A stretch of DNA of 50,621 nucleotides, taken from the NCBI RefSeq assembly GCF_002423035.1, contig NZ_DIUM01000097.1, positions 5,090-55,710 on the forward strand. The letters run 5' to 3'. This DNA comes from Thiocapsa sp. UBA6158. GTDB lineage: Bacteria; Pseudomonadota; Gammaproteobacteria; Chromatiales; Chromatiaceae. Within the stretch, counting starts at the first letter, position 1. Each line of letters begins with the position of its first letter. Of the stretch, positions 9,619 to 16,508 are shown one piece after another. Below the pieces are notes generated by a model that worked only from the letters and a program-made list of their open reading frames with translations, searched no databases and was not told where the DNA came from. The position numbers were made by a program, and so were the translations under genes.

Positions 9619-9915
9619 CGCTCGACCTCTTCGCGCTTGATCCAAACTTGCCCCCTCGACCATCGACAAAAACAATCCGACACGACCTCGGAGCCGCGAC
9701 GAATCGACACCGCAAACGCAGCCGGTTTATTCGTAGACGAATTACAACAACAAGCATCCCAAAAGCGACAGTTTGTATCATAGTACCAAAAACAAGTGCG
9801 CGCACGGGGCCGACCCTGCCGAACGCGTCGGCTCGAAGCGGTGCCGACACGGCACCACGTCGACGCTGCGCCCGCACCAATCCAACCCCGGTCCGATCCG
9901 ACGCAGCTGAGGTGA
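9619..9915. other. Intergenic region between sodium channel gene and tamA
   Basis: About 300 bases, more AT-rich around 9725-9795 than the surroundings, and probably holding the tamA promoter on the minus strand. A TATGAT hexamer can be read on the minus strand near 9775-9780, but no well-spaced -35 partner was found, so no promoter is claimed. No convincing gene was seen. Confidence 0.4.
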
Positions 9916-10740
9916 TCAGCCAGGCTCGCGACGGATCGCCAAGTCCCGACGCAGTCCCTCGATCTCCTCGCGCAAGGCACGCACCTCGAGCTCCACATGA
10001 CGACTATCCCGGTGCACCGTCTCCTCGATGCGCTCGCGTTCCGCGGCATGCTGATCGTCATGCAGCGTCTGCATGGTGTCGACGATGATGCCGATGAAGA
10101 GGTTCAGCATCGTAAAGGTCGCGATCAGGATGAAGGGAATGAAAAACAACCAGGCATAGGGATAGACATCCATCACCGGACGGACGATCCCCATCGACCA
10201 GCTCTCCAACGTCATGATCTGAAACAGGGTGTACATGGATCCACCGAGGGTGCCGAACCACTCGGGAAAGCGCGTCCCGAACAGACCTGTCGCGATCACG
10301 GCGGCCACATAGAAGAGCAGCAGCATCAGAGATGCGATCGAGGCGATGCCGGGCAATGCCTTGAGCAGCGCCTCGACGACGAACCTCAAACGCGGCGACA
10401 CCGAGGCCAAACGCAAGACGCGAAGGACACGCAGCGCGCGCAAGACCGCAAGCGGTCCGCTCGCCGGGACCAGCGCGATCGCGATCACGATAAAATCGAA
10501 GAGGTTCCAGCCTCGACGGAAGAAATCCAGCCGTTGGGCAAAGAGCTTCAGCAGGATTTCGACGACGAACGCGGCCAGGATCACCCGATCGAGCAGATGC
10601 AGGATGCCGCCATAACTCGCCATCATGCTCGACGAGGTCTCCAAACCCAGGGTAACCGCATTGATCAGGATCAGCGCGATGATGATGCGCTGTATCCGGG
10701 CCGACTCGATCCATACACCGACCTTCTCACGGCTCGACAT
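9916..10740 (-). CDS. Bacterial voltage-gated sodium channel (NaChBac/BacNav family)
   Basis: A 274-aa single-domain, six-helix ion channel that assembles as a tetramer in the inner membrane. S4 is seen as repeated Arg in the run LRALRVLRVLR near residues 103-113. The pore carries the sequence TLESWSM, identical to the selectivity filter of NaChBac, which specifies Na+. S6 is FTMLNLFIGIIVDTMQ, followed by a C-terminal coiled coil (VELEVRALREEIEGLRRDL) that tetramerises BacNav channels. A TTG start 18 nt upstream is possible, but GGAGG sits 8 nt before the ATG at 10740, which I therefore chose. The CopZ-like gene ends 39 nt upstream, so the two may share a transcript. Known roles of such channels include motility, pH and Na+ homeostasis; the role here is not known. 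Confidence 0.95.
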   Translation of the reverse strand: MSSREKVGVWIESARIQRIIIALILINAVTLGLETSSSMMASYGGILHLLDRVILAAFVVEILLKLFAQRLDFFRRGWNLFDFIVIAIALVPASGPLAVLRALRVLRVLRLASVSPRLRFVVEALLKALPGIASIASLMLLLFYVAAVIATGLFGTRFPEWFGTLGGSMYTLFQIMTLESWSMGIVRPVMDVYPYAWLFFIPFILIATFTMLNLFIGIIVDTMQTLHDDQHAAERERIEETVHRDSRHVELEVRALREEIEGLRRDLAIRREPG

Positions 10741-10779
10741 AGCAACTGCCTCCGACAAAACTCATGATCCGCCCCGAGC

Positions 10780-10989
10780 TCATTGGGGAGGCGCGGGCTC
10801 CGCACCATAGCCTTCGGCCACGACGGCCGCGACCAAGGCGTCGACATCGGCCTGCCCCTCCACGCAGGCGCGACCGAGCTCCAAATCGACCGCGACGGAC
10901 TCGACGCCGGCAACGGCCTCGAGCGCCGAGCTCACCGCGCGCACACAGTGGCCGCAGCTCATCCCGGTAATGCTGAGTGTTTGTGTCAT
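10780..10989 (-). CDS. Heavy-metal-associated (CopZ-like) metallochaperone
   Basis: A 69-aa single HMA domain. The metal-binding motif GMSCGHC (residues 9-15) is the classic M-x-C-x-x-C of copper chaperones and P-type ATPase metal domains, and the length matches CopZ. The frame is open upstream, but that part is translated low-complexity repeat. The ATG at 10989, beginning MTQTLSITG and preceded by AAAGAGAAAA, is the credible start. No copper ATPase is adjacent. Its neighbours are glk upstream and a sodium channel downstream, so the physiological partner lies elsewhere. Confidence 0.85.
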   Translation of the reverse strand: MTQTLSITGMSCGHCVRAVSSALEAVAGVESVAVDLELGRACVEGQADVDALVAAVVAEGYGAEPAPPQ

Positions 10990-11010
10990 GGGTTTTCTCT
11001 TTGGATTGAG

Positions 11011-11110
11011 CCTCCTGCTTCCTGCCTCCTGCCTCCTGCTCGCAAACTCGACTATATAGGCAGACTCACGGCTGGGGGCTGGCGGCTGGGGCTGGCGGCT
11101 GGCGGCGGCT
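11011..11110. repeat. Low-complexity tandem repeats between glk and the metallochaperone gene
   Basis: Two simple-sequence tracts lie in the leader of the CopZ-like gene. One is made of repeated CCTCCTG/CTTCCTG units (about 11011-11040). The other is made of GGCTGGC/GGGGCTG units (about 11071-11110) and reaches almost to the glk stop. Slippage at such tracts could vary their length between strains. Confidence 0.7.
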
Positions 11111-11113
11111 CCC

Positions 11114-12088
11114 CTACTGCGACGCCAGAAACAGCGCTGCACCCAAGAGGGGCGCGCTCGGCTGCACGATCACCCGAACCGGCATCGCGCGCATCAGAGG
11201 CTCCAGCCGGCCTTTGTCGAAGAAGCCGTCCAAGAAGGCGCTGCGGCGCAGGGCATCGAGATTCTTCGGCGCGATGCCGCCGCCCAAAAAGACACCGCCG
11301 AGCGCCATCTGCTTGAGCGCCATGTTCCCCGCCTCGCGGCCGTACAGCCGAAAGAACAGCTCCATCGTCTCGATACAGACCGGGCAGGCGTTCTCCGAGG
11401 CGGCCACCGCGATGACCGCAGCGGCGTCGCCGGTCTCGATCGCCTCGCGCAAGGGCGGGGGCGACGCGATACCGCGCCACTGCGACAGGAAATCGTAGAG
11501 ATTCCCGATCCCGAGTCCGGAGACCACGCGCTCCCAACTGACCCGACCGAGCCGCTGCTTCAGAAAGGCATGCAGCGCATACTCGCGCTCGTCGGTCGGC
11601 GCAAAGTCCGCGTGACCGCCTTCGGTCGCGAAGGGATGATGACGCAGGCCGTCCCAGAACAAACCGGCCTCGCCGAGCCCGGTCCCTGCGGCCACGACAC
11701 AGGCGTTGCCGTGGACCGACTCGCCCGGATGGAGCTCGGCCACATCCTCTGGCCCTAAGGCCGCAAGACCCCAAGCCGTCGCCTCGAGATCATTGAGCAA
11801 TGCCACCCCGGCAAATCCGAGCGCCTGCTCCATGGCCTCGGCATCCAACCTCCAGGGCAGATTCGTCGCCTGACTGCGCCGATCCCGCACGGGTCCGGCG
11901 ATCGCGAAGGCCGCGAACCGACAGCCCACCCCCGTGTCCTCCAAATAGCACCGGACGATCTCGTCGAGCGAGGCGAACTCCGCGCTCGGATACTGTCTCG
12001 TCTGCTCGAGATCGACCCTGTCCCGATGCGTTTTTGCAAGACCCAGTGCGGTCTTGGTTCCCCCAATATCGCCAACGAGTACACGCAT
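11114..12088 (-). CDS. glk: Glucokinase
   Basis: A 324-aa cytoplasmic ROK/hexokinase-fold enzyme that phosphorylates glucose with ATP. The phosphate-binding motif GDIGGTKTALG is at residues 7-17, NDLEATAWG near residue 99, the second phosphate loop GTGLGEAG near 135, the glucose-binding TEGGHADFAP near 155, and GGGIAPK near 275. Length is normal for bacterial Glk of the E. coli type. The start at 12088 opens directly into the beta-strand MRVLVGDIGG. It is separated from the metallochaperone by a repeat-filled gap of about 125 nt. Confidence 0.95.
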   Translation of the reverse strand: MRVLVGDIGGTKTALGLAKTHRDRVDLEQTRQYPSAEFASLDEIVRCYLEDTGVGCRFAAFAIAGPVRDRRSQATNLPWRLDAEAMEQALGFAGVALLNDLEATAWGLAALGPEDVAELHPGESVHGNACVVAAGTGLGEAGLFWDGLRHHPFATEGGHADFAPTDEREYALHAFLKQRLGRVSWERVVSGLGIGNLYDFLSQWRGIASPPPLREAIETGDAAAVIAVAASENACPVCIETMELFFRLYGREAGNMALKQMALGGVFLGGGIAPKNLDALRRSAFLDGFFDKGRLEPLMRAMPVRVIVQPSAPLLGAALFLASQ

Positions 12089-12323
12089 GTCGTCTCTCCG
12101 GTCACGTCGCTACCGGGGCGCGCTTCCGCTCGCAACCCCATGCCGACCCGTTATCGGCCGGCCAACCGACGCGGATCATAGCAGGCGATGGGCGCTGCGG
12201 GGCTGCGGAGGCGAAAGTCCAACGGAGCTGCCGAACCCATCCGCCTTCCGGTGGCGCCATGTACGGCGACGCCGGCGAGCGGATGATCCGATCGCCAGGC
12301 TCGGAGTCCGGAACGAACGCCCG

Positions 12324-12347
12324 CCCCGACACCGAGCGGCGCCGGGG
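12324..12347 (-). terminator. Hairpin downstream of the sulfur globule protein gene (possible terminator)
   Basis: On the minus strand an arm CCCCGGCGCC pairs with GGTGTCGGGG (two G-U pairs) around a 4-nt loop. It lies about 40 nt after the stop of the sulfur globule protein gene. There is no clear U tract, so it may stabilise the 3' end rather than terminate. The rest of 12089-12384 shows no gene. Confidence 0.4.
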
Positions 12348-12384
12348 CGAGGATACTCAGGGGCTGGAGGAGATGGCTCGGGGG

Positions 12385-12720
12385 TTACTTGTCGGTATCA
12401 GCGCTCGACGTGCCGGACGTGCTCGTCGGGTAGCTATAGGCGGGATAGGCGTAGGCCGGATAGCCATACAGAGGCGCGCCCCATCCGTAAGGGGCACCGA
12501 CCCCGTAAGGCGCACCGTAGAGGCCGTAGGGATGATATCCATATCCGCCATAGGGATAGCCGCCGTAGGGGCCGTACCACGGAGAGTTCCAGGGCCCACC
12601 CCAACCACCCGGGAACATCCCGAAGGGCCCGGAGCCCCAGAAGGCGTTCGCCGACATCGAGCCGAACGCCGAGACAGCGGCGACAGCCGCAGCAAGCACA
12701 AGCCGTTTTGTTGTCGTCAT
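12385..12720 (-). CDS. Sulfur globule protein family (secreted Gly/Tyr/Pro-rich envelope protein)
   Basis: An 111-aa protein with a clear Sec signal peptide: MTTTKRL, then an Ala-rich core, with predicted cleavage ANA|FW at 26/27. The mature part is built almost entirely of Gly, Tyr, Pro, Ala and Trp in irregular repeats such as YGGYPYGGYGY, YGAPYG and YGYPAYAYPAYSYP, with a short polar tail. This composition and architecture match the sulfur globule envelope proteins (SgpA/B/C) of Chromatiaceae, which coat periplasmic sulfur deposits. Which paralogue it represents cannot be told. The ATG at 12720 is chosen because GGGAGA lies about 9 nt upstream; the longer frame adds 23 non-signal-like residues. 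A perfect FNR-type box lies upstream. Confidence 0.83.
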   Translation of the reverse strand: MTTTKRLVLAAAVAAVSAFGSMSANAFWGSGPFGMFPGGWGGPWNSPWYGPYGGYPYGGYGYHPYGLYGAPYGVGAPYGWGAPLYGYPAYAYPAYSYPTSTSGTSSADTDK

Positions 12721-12788
12721 CACATTTCTCCCGTCTCGAGAAACCTGTTGAGCACGCCGTAAGCACGATTCGCCCCGACGTGCGGACA

Positions 12789-12830
12789 AGAGTAGGACGG
12801 AATCCGAGTTAGAGCGTTGATCTTGATCAA
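12789..12830 (-). promoter_or_regulatory. FNR/CRP-type box and -10 of the sulfur globule gene promoter
   Basis: The box TTGAT-N4-ATCAA at 12817-12830 is a perfect match to the FNR/Anr consensus. On the minus strand a possible -10, TACTCT, occupies 12794-12789. That would put the transcription start near 12782 and the box centre at -41.5, the standard class II activator position. The start codon follows about 60 nt later. Seen directly: the perfect box and the spacing. Inferred: that an oxygen-sensing FNR family regulator activates the gene. Confidence 0.65.
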
Positions 12831-12832
12831 TA

Positions 12833-12850
12833 ATCGCTAATATTAGCGAT
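12833..12850. promoter_or_regulatory. 18-bp perfect palindrome next to the FNR box
   Basis: ATCGCTAAT followed by its exact reverse complement ATTAGCGAT, two bases from the FNR box, in the region between the sulfur globule gene (minus) and the 57-aa peptide gene (plus). Its placement suggests a second dimeric operator. The cognate regulator is unknown. Confidence 0.5.
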
Positions 12851-12930
12851 CATCTCAGAACACCCACCCAATCGACACCATTCGTGGACGAGGTGTCGCA
12901 AAAACAGGTGAGAAAAACCAAAATGAGGGC

Positions 12931-12958
12931 TTGATTAATTAGAATATGCTTATATAAT
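12931..12958 (+). promoter_or_regulatory. Sigma-70-like promoter of the 57-aa peptide gene
   Basis: TTGATT (12931-12936) and a perfect TATAAT (12953-12958) with a 16-nt spacer, in an AT-rich stretch unusual for this genome. Transcription would begin near 12965, giving a leader of about 34 nt. This excludes the upstream in-frame ATG at 12957 as a start. Confidence 0.65.
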
Positions 12959-12998
12959 GATCCCCATACCAGCAACCACTCGAAATCGGAGATGTACC

Positions 12999-13172
12999 AT
13001 GGGTGCCTTAGGTGTTCTTGCCGCAGTCGCTCTGCTCGCGGGCGGAGTCCAAACCACGATGGTCATGCCGGAGTCTGAGCGTCTCGCCAGCGAAGAGTCG
13101 AAAGAGCCGGTCGTCGAAGTCCAGGCGGTTTCCACCGACTCGACCCAGACCGTGAGCTTCCTCGACTTCTAA
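12999..13172 (+). CDS. Small 57-aa membrane or exported peptide of unknown function
   Basis: An unrecognised small protein. Residues 2-17 (GALGVLAAVALLAGGV) form a hydrophobic helix or signal-like segment. The remainder is polar and acidic, with several Glu, Val and Ser/Thr residues, and ends SFLDF. The start at 12999 is supported by GGAGA 6 nt upstream. A near-consensus promoter precedes it and a strong intrinsic terminator follows 20 nt after the stop, so it is a self-contained monocistronic unit. It diverges from the sulfur globule protein gene, and the two share the regulatory region. Function cannot be inferred from sequence; confidence concerns its being a real gene. Confidence 0.72.
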   Translation: MGALGVLAAVALLAGGVQTTMVMPESERLASEESKEPVVEVQAVSTDSTQTVSFLDF

Positions 13173-13191
13173 TCGAGTCCAGCCTCGGCCG

Positions 13192-13231
13192 ATCAGGCCC
13201 GGTCCGCTTGCGAACCGGGCCTGATGCTTTT
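13192..13231 (+). terminator. Rho-independent terminator after the 57-aa peptide gene
   Basis: A perfect 12-bp stem, ATCAGGCCCGGT (13192-13203) with its complement at 13214-13225 around a 10-nt loop, followed by GCTTTT. It also lies downstream of the convergent MCE gene, so it may act in both directions, although the minus-strand U tract is poor. Confidence 0.85.
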
Positions 13232-13282
13232 CGAGGCCGCCAAAATCCGAGATCGGCAGCGTGCACTGCGACCGTCTCGACG

Positions 13283-14308
13283 CTATCGCTTACCGCGCAA
13301 CAGCGCGTCCGGATGCCGCTCCAGGTAGTCGGCGAGATCCCGAAGCGACCGAGCCGCGGCCGATGCCTCGACGAGAAACCGTTCGAGCCGAGCGCGTGTC
13401 GCGGAGGAATCCCCGGTCAAGGATCCCAGCGAGCGCATGGCGCCCTCGACCTCGCCGAGTGCCGACAGGGTCGCGCCCGTAAGCGGGACCACCTGATCGT
13501 CGACCCGGCGCACCAAACGCGCCAACTCTTCGGTGAGCATCTCGATATTGTGCGTGACCGGGACCACGCCGGCTTGCACCGCTCGCGCCATCGCGCTGTA
13601 GTCTTCGAGGGTCGAATCCAGGCGCCGTGCGAGCGGCTGCACCTCCCGATCGAGATCTCCGATCACGACGCGTGCCTCGTCCAGGGTCGTGTTCAGGGTC
13701 TCGATCAACCTCAGCACCTCCCCCGAGCCGATCAACTGCCGAACCGATGCCAAGGTCAGCGACGCCTCGTTGACCAACTCGTCGAGCCGCAGGTTTTCGA
13801 GCATCTCGGACAGACGATCACGCGTCGCCTCGATCGAAGGCACCTCGACGACGTCCTCGGGATCCTTGATCAGGCGCGGCGGGCGGCCTGGAACCAGCTG
13901 CAGGGCGACCATGTACTGGCCGGTAACGAAGCTCAACGACTCGAGCCTGGCGTGCAGACCGCGCTCCTTGACCAAGCGCCGCAGGATCTGCGCAGGCGAA
14001 TCATCCGACCCCGCCCCCAGGATGTGCACGCTGTCGGGCCAGACCTCGTAGGTCACGGGCACGCTGAAGATCCCCGTCTCCGGCGAGAAACTGAGCTCGA
14101 TCCCGGTCACGCGCCCGACCGTCACCCCCTCGAACTGAACACCGGCGCCGACGCTCAGCCCCTGCACCGAGCCCGGAAAGTAGGTCACCATCGGCACGCG
14201 CTCGCGAAAGAGCGCACCGCTGCCGAACACCAGGATCGCGATCACGACCAGGGTCAAGGCCCCGAGCACGAAGCCGCCGATCACGGTCGGATTGGCCTGT
14301 TTGCTCAT
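13283..14308 (-). CDS. MCE-family (MlaD-type) lipid-binding protein
   Basis: A 341-aa protein anchored by one N-terminal helix (residues about 10-32) with a single MCE domain (about 40-118) that includes VQFEGVTVGRVTGIEL. The long helical C-terminal part has Leu/Arg heptad-like patterns. MlaD-type proteins form hexameric rings that bind phospholipid between the inner-membrane permease and the periplasm. It is nearly twice the length of E. coli MlaD, and the extra helix may form a channel-like bundle as in other long MCE proteins (inference). The start overlaps the ABC ATPase stop by 4 nt. No MlaC or MlaB gene follows. Confidence 0.88.
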   Translation of the reverse strand: MSKQANPTVIGGFVLGALTLVVIAILVFGSGALFRERVPMVTYFPGSVQGLSVGAGVQFEGVTVGRVTGIELSFSPETGIFSVPVTYEVWPDSVHILGAGSDDSPAQILRRLVKERGLHARLESLSFVTGQYMVALQLVPGRPPRLIKDPEDVVEVPSIEATRDRLSEMLENLRLDELVNEASLTLASVRQLIGSGEVLRLIETLNTTLDEARVVIGDLDREVQPLARRLDSTLEDYSAMARAVQAGVVPVTHNIEMLTEELARLVRRVDDQVVPLTGATLSALGEVEGAMRSLGSLTGDSSATRARLERFLVEASAAARSLRDLADYLERHPDALLRGKR

Positions 14309-15189
14309 TCGCCTCCTCGGCTCAAAAAATCACGGACGAGCTTGATCTCGCAATGCTCGCGCAGATCGCGGGGGTTGCCCGTGGTCAGCATGGTCCGGGT
14401 GGCGGCGTCGAGGAACACCGAGTCGTCCGCAATGGCAAAGATGCTGGCCAAATCGTGTGTGACGACGACCATGGTTGTCCCGAGACTTTCGCGCAGCTCC
14501 AGGATCAAGTCATCGAGCAGACGCGCGCTCAGCGGATCCAGACCCGCGGAGGGCTCGTCGAAAAAGAGGATATCCGGATCCAGCGCCATCGCGCGGGCGA
14601 CGCCGACGCGTTTGCGCATCCCCCCGCTGATCTCGGATGGATAGTAGTCGCAGTAGGCCGCAAGCCCGACCAAGGCCAGCTTGTAGACCGCGACCTCGTG
14701 GATCTGGCCGCGCCGCAGGTTGGTATATTGCTCGAGCGGCAAGGCGACGTTCTCTTCGAGTGTCATGGAGCTCCAGAGCGCGCCGCTCTGATACATGACC
14801 CCGTTGCGACGCATCCGTCGAGTGCGCGCCTGTTCGGGCGCGCCCCAAAAACTCTCGCCGTCGAACAGGATCCGCCCGGCCTGCGGCGCGAGGAGTCCGA
14901 TCAAGCTGCGCATGAGGGTGCTCTTGCCGCTGCCGCTGCCGCCCATGATGACGAAGACGTCGCCGCGCCGGACACCGAAGCTCAGATCGCGCTGGATCAC
15001 CGTCTCGCCGTAGCCGACCGACACGGCATCGAGCAGGATATGTGGATCCGCCTGCTTGGATGTTGGCTTGGATGTTGGCTTGGATATCGGCTCGGATTGC
15101 GGCTCGGATTGCAGCGCGGCGCTCGGCGGCTTGGTCGGCCGATCGGCAGACATGGGGTCGGTTCTGTTCTCTGCGGCTTGGCTCGACAT
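14305..15189 (-). CDS. MlaF-type ABC transporter ATP-binding protein
   Basis: A 294-aa ATPase of the MCE/Mla lipid transporter. Walker A is GGSGSGKST (near residue 83), the ABC signature SGGMRKR, Walker B DILFFDEP followed by SAGLDP, and the switch His in VVTHD. The first about 48 residues are an unusual Ser/Lys/Pro/Gln-rich tail. It contains a short tandem repeat (SKPT units) encoded by 12-bp DNA repeats at about 15054-15113, absent from classical MlaF. It lies between the permease and the MCE gene, with a 15-nt gap before it and a 4-nt overlap after it. Confidence 0.9.
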   Translation of the reverse strand: MSSQAAENRTDPMSADRPTKPPSAALQSEPQSEPISKPTSKPTSKQADPHILLDAVSVGYGETVIQRDLSFGVRRGDVFVIMGGSGSGKSTLMRSLIGLLAPQAGRILFDGESFWGAPEQARTRRMRRNGVMYQSGALWSSMTLEENVALPLEQYTNLRRGQIHEVAVYKLALVGLAAYCDYYPSEISGGMRKRVGVARAMALDPDILFFDEPSAGLDPLSARLLDDLILELRESLGTTMVVVTHDLASIFAIADDSVFLDAATRTMLTTGNPRDLREHCEIKLVRDFLSRGGE

Positions 15190-15204
15190 CGGCGCGGCAG
15201 CGGC

Positions 15205-16392
15205 TTACGACAGTCCGATCGCGTCGAAGACGATGGTGAGGCCGGCCGAGGCGATCACGATGAAGACAATCGCGGTCACCACCGCCGAGGTCGTCGCCTC
15301 GCCGACCGCGGCGGCGCTGCGTCCGCTCTGCATCCCGCGCAGACAACCCGACACGGCGACGATCGCCCCGAAGACGGTCGCGCTGATCAAGCCTTGCGTG
15401 ATGTGGTTCCAGCCGATCGCCGCAACCGTCTGGGTGAAATACTCGGTCGGGCTGAGACCACCGACCACGGTGCCGGCGAAGGCCCCGCCCAGGATCCCCA
15501 TGAGGTTTGCGTAGATCGCCAGGAGCGGCGTCATCGCCACCAGCGCGATCAGTCGCGGTAAGACCAGAAACTCGACCGGCGAAATCCCCAAGGTGCGCAG
15601 GGCGTCGATCTCCTCGTTCACCTGCATGGTCCCGAGCTGGGCCGCAAAGGCCGCACCGGTCCGCCCGGCGAGCACGATCGCCGTGATGAGCGCGCCCATC
15701 TGGATGACGATGGCGAGTCCGACCAGGTCGGCGACGAAGATCCGTGCACCGAATTGGGCCAACTGCTGATCGCCGATATAGCCCAGGATAAGGCCGACGA
15801 GAAAGCTGATGAGACTGATGATCGGCAGGGCATCGGCACCGACCTCCTCGACCAGCAGCCAAAGCTCGGAGCGCCGGAAACGTGCGCGCCCCGAGAGCAT
15901 CGCGCGCAGCGCGAGCGTGACCTCGCCGATGAAGGCGAGGATCTCGCCGGTGGAGCGCGCCAGATCGATGAAATCCAGACCGAAACGCCGCAGAAAGGGG
16001 TCGGCATGCTCGTCGCGACCCTCGGCACGGCGCTCCGGCACGCTCGAGGCCAAACGCAACAGGGCTTGAATCCCGTCGGGCAGTCCCTCCTCTTTGACCT
16101 CGATACCGCGCTCCCGACACCGCCAGGCCAGTGACGCCAAATAGCTCACGAGGCCGGAGTCCCAAGCGACCAGATCGGAGGTCTCGAAGGCGATGGACGC
16201 GGGTCCCGGCTCGGCAAACAGCTCGGCATCGATCCGATCCAAGTCCGGCAGGTCCGCGTCGAGCCGCCAAGCACCGCCGATCGCCACAACCACGTGGCTG
16301 GCCTGGTCGCGCGCGAGCTTGATCCGCGCGGCGGGATGCGGCTTGACGGGATTGGAGACGGGGTCGGTCATGTCACCGACAAGGATGCGCAT
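15205..16392 (-). CDS. MlaE-type permease with N-terminal STAS-like domain
   Basis: A 395-aa protein. The N-terminal about 120 residues look like a STAS (MlaB-like) domain. They are followed by an MlaE/DUF140 permease with about five hydrophobic helices, including the conserved segment AGRTGAAFAAQLGTMQVNEEIDAL near residues 255-280. Fusion of STAS and permease would explain the absence of a separate mlaB. A second possible start is MTDPV (residue 8); neither has a strong ribosome-binding site. It heads the permease-ATPase-MCE operon for inner-membrane lipid transport. Confidence 0.88.
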   Translation of the reverse strand: MRILVGDMTDPVSNPVKPHPAARIKLARDQASHVVVAIGGAWRLDADLPDLDRIDAELFAEPGPASIAFETSDLVAWDSGLVSYLASLAWRCRERGIEVKEEGLPDGIQALLRLASSVPERRAEGRDEHADPFLRRFGLDFIDLARSTGEILAFIGEVTLALRAMLSGRARFRRSELWLLVEEVGADALPIISLISFLVGLILGYIGDQQLAQFGARIFVADLVGLAIVIQMGALITAIVLAGRTGAAFAAQLGTMQVNEEIDALRTLGISPVEFLVLPRLIALVAMTPLLAIYANLMGILGGAFAGTVVGGLSPTEYFTQTVAAIGWNHITQGLISATVFGAIVAVSGCLRGMQSGRSAAAVGEATTSAVVTAIVFIVIASAGLTIVFDAIGLS

Positions 16393-16417
16393 GACGGGCC
16401 ATGCAGCGCAAGTATGT

Positions 16418-16508
16418 GGGGGCGACTTCAGTCGCCTCTGCGCCCCTCGCCTTCGACCGGGTGGGCGACTAAAGTCGCCCCTACGCGCCCCTACGCGCCC
16501 CTACACGG
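16418..16508. repeat. Short palindromic (REP-like) elements and CTACGCGCCC tandem repeats
   Basis: Two hairpin units: GGCGAC-ttca-GTCGCC (16421-16436) and GGGCGACT-aa-AGTCGCCC (16463-16480). The decamer CTACGCGCCC then follows twice from 16481, with a partial third copy running into the cbiM stop at 16501. The core GGGCGA..TCGCCCCTAC recurs at 35326-35355, so this is a dispersed family. Confidence 0.75.

Noticed and set aside
14510..16270. A 586-codon minus-strand frame overlapping the mlaE/mlaF genes in another phase
   Set aside because: Arg-rich out-of-phase translation of two genes with intact motifs.
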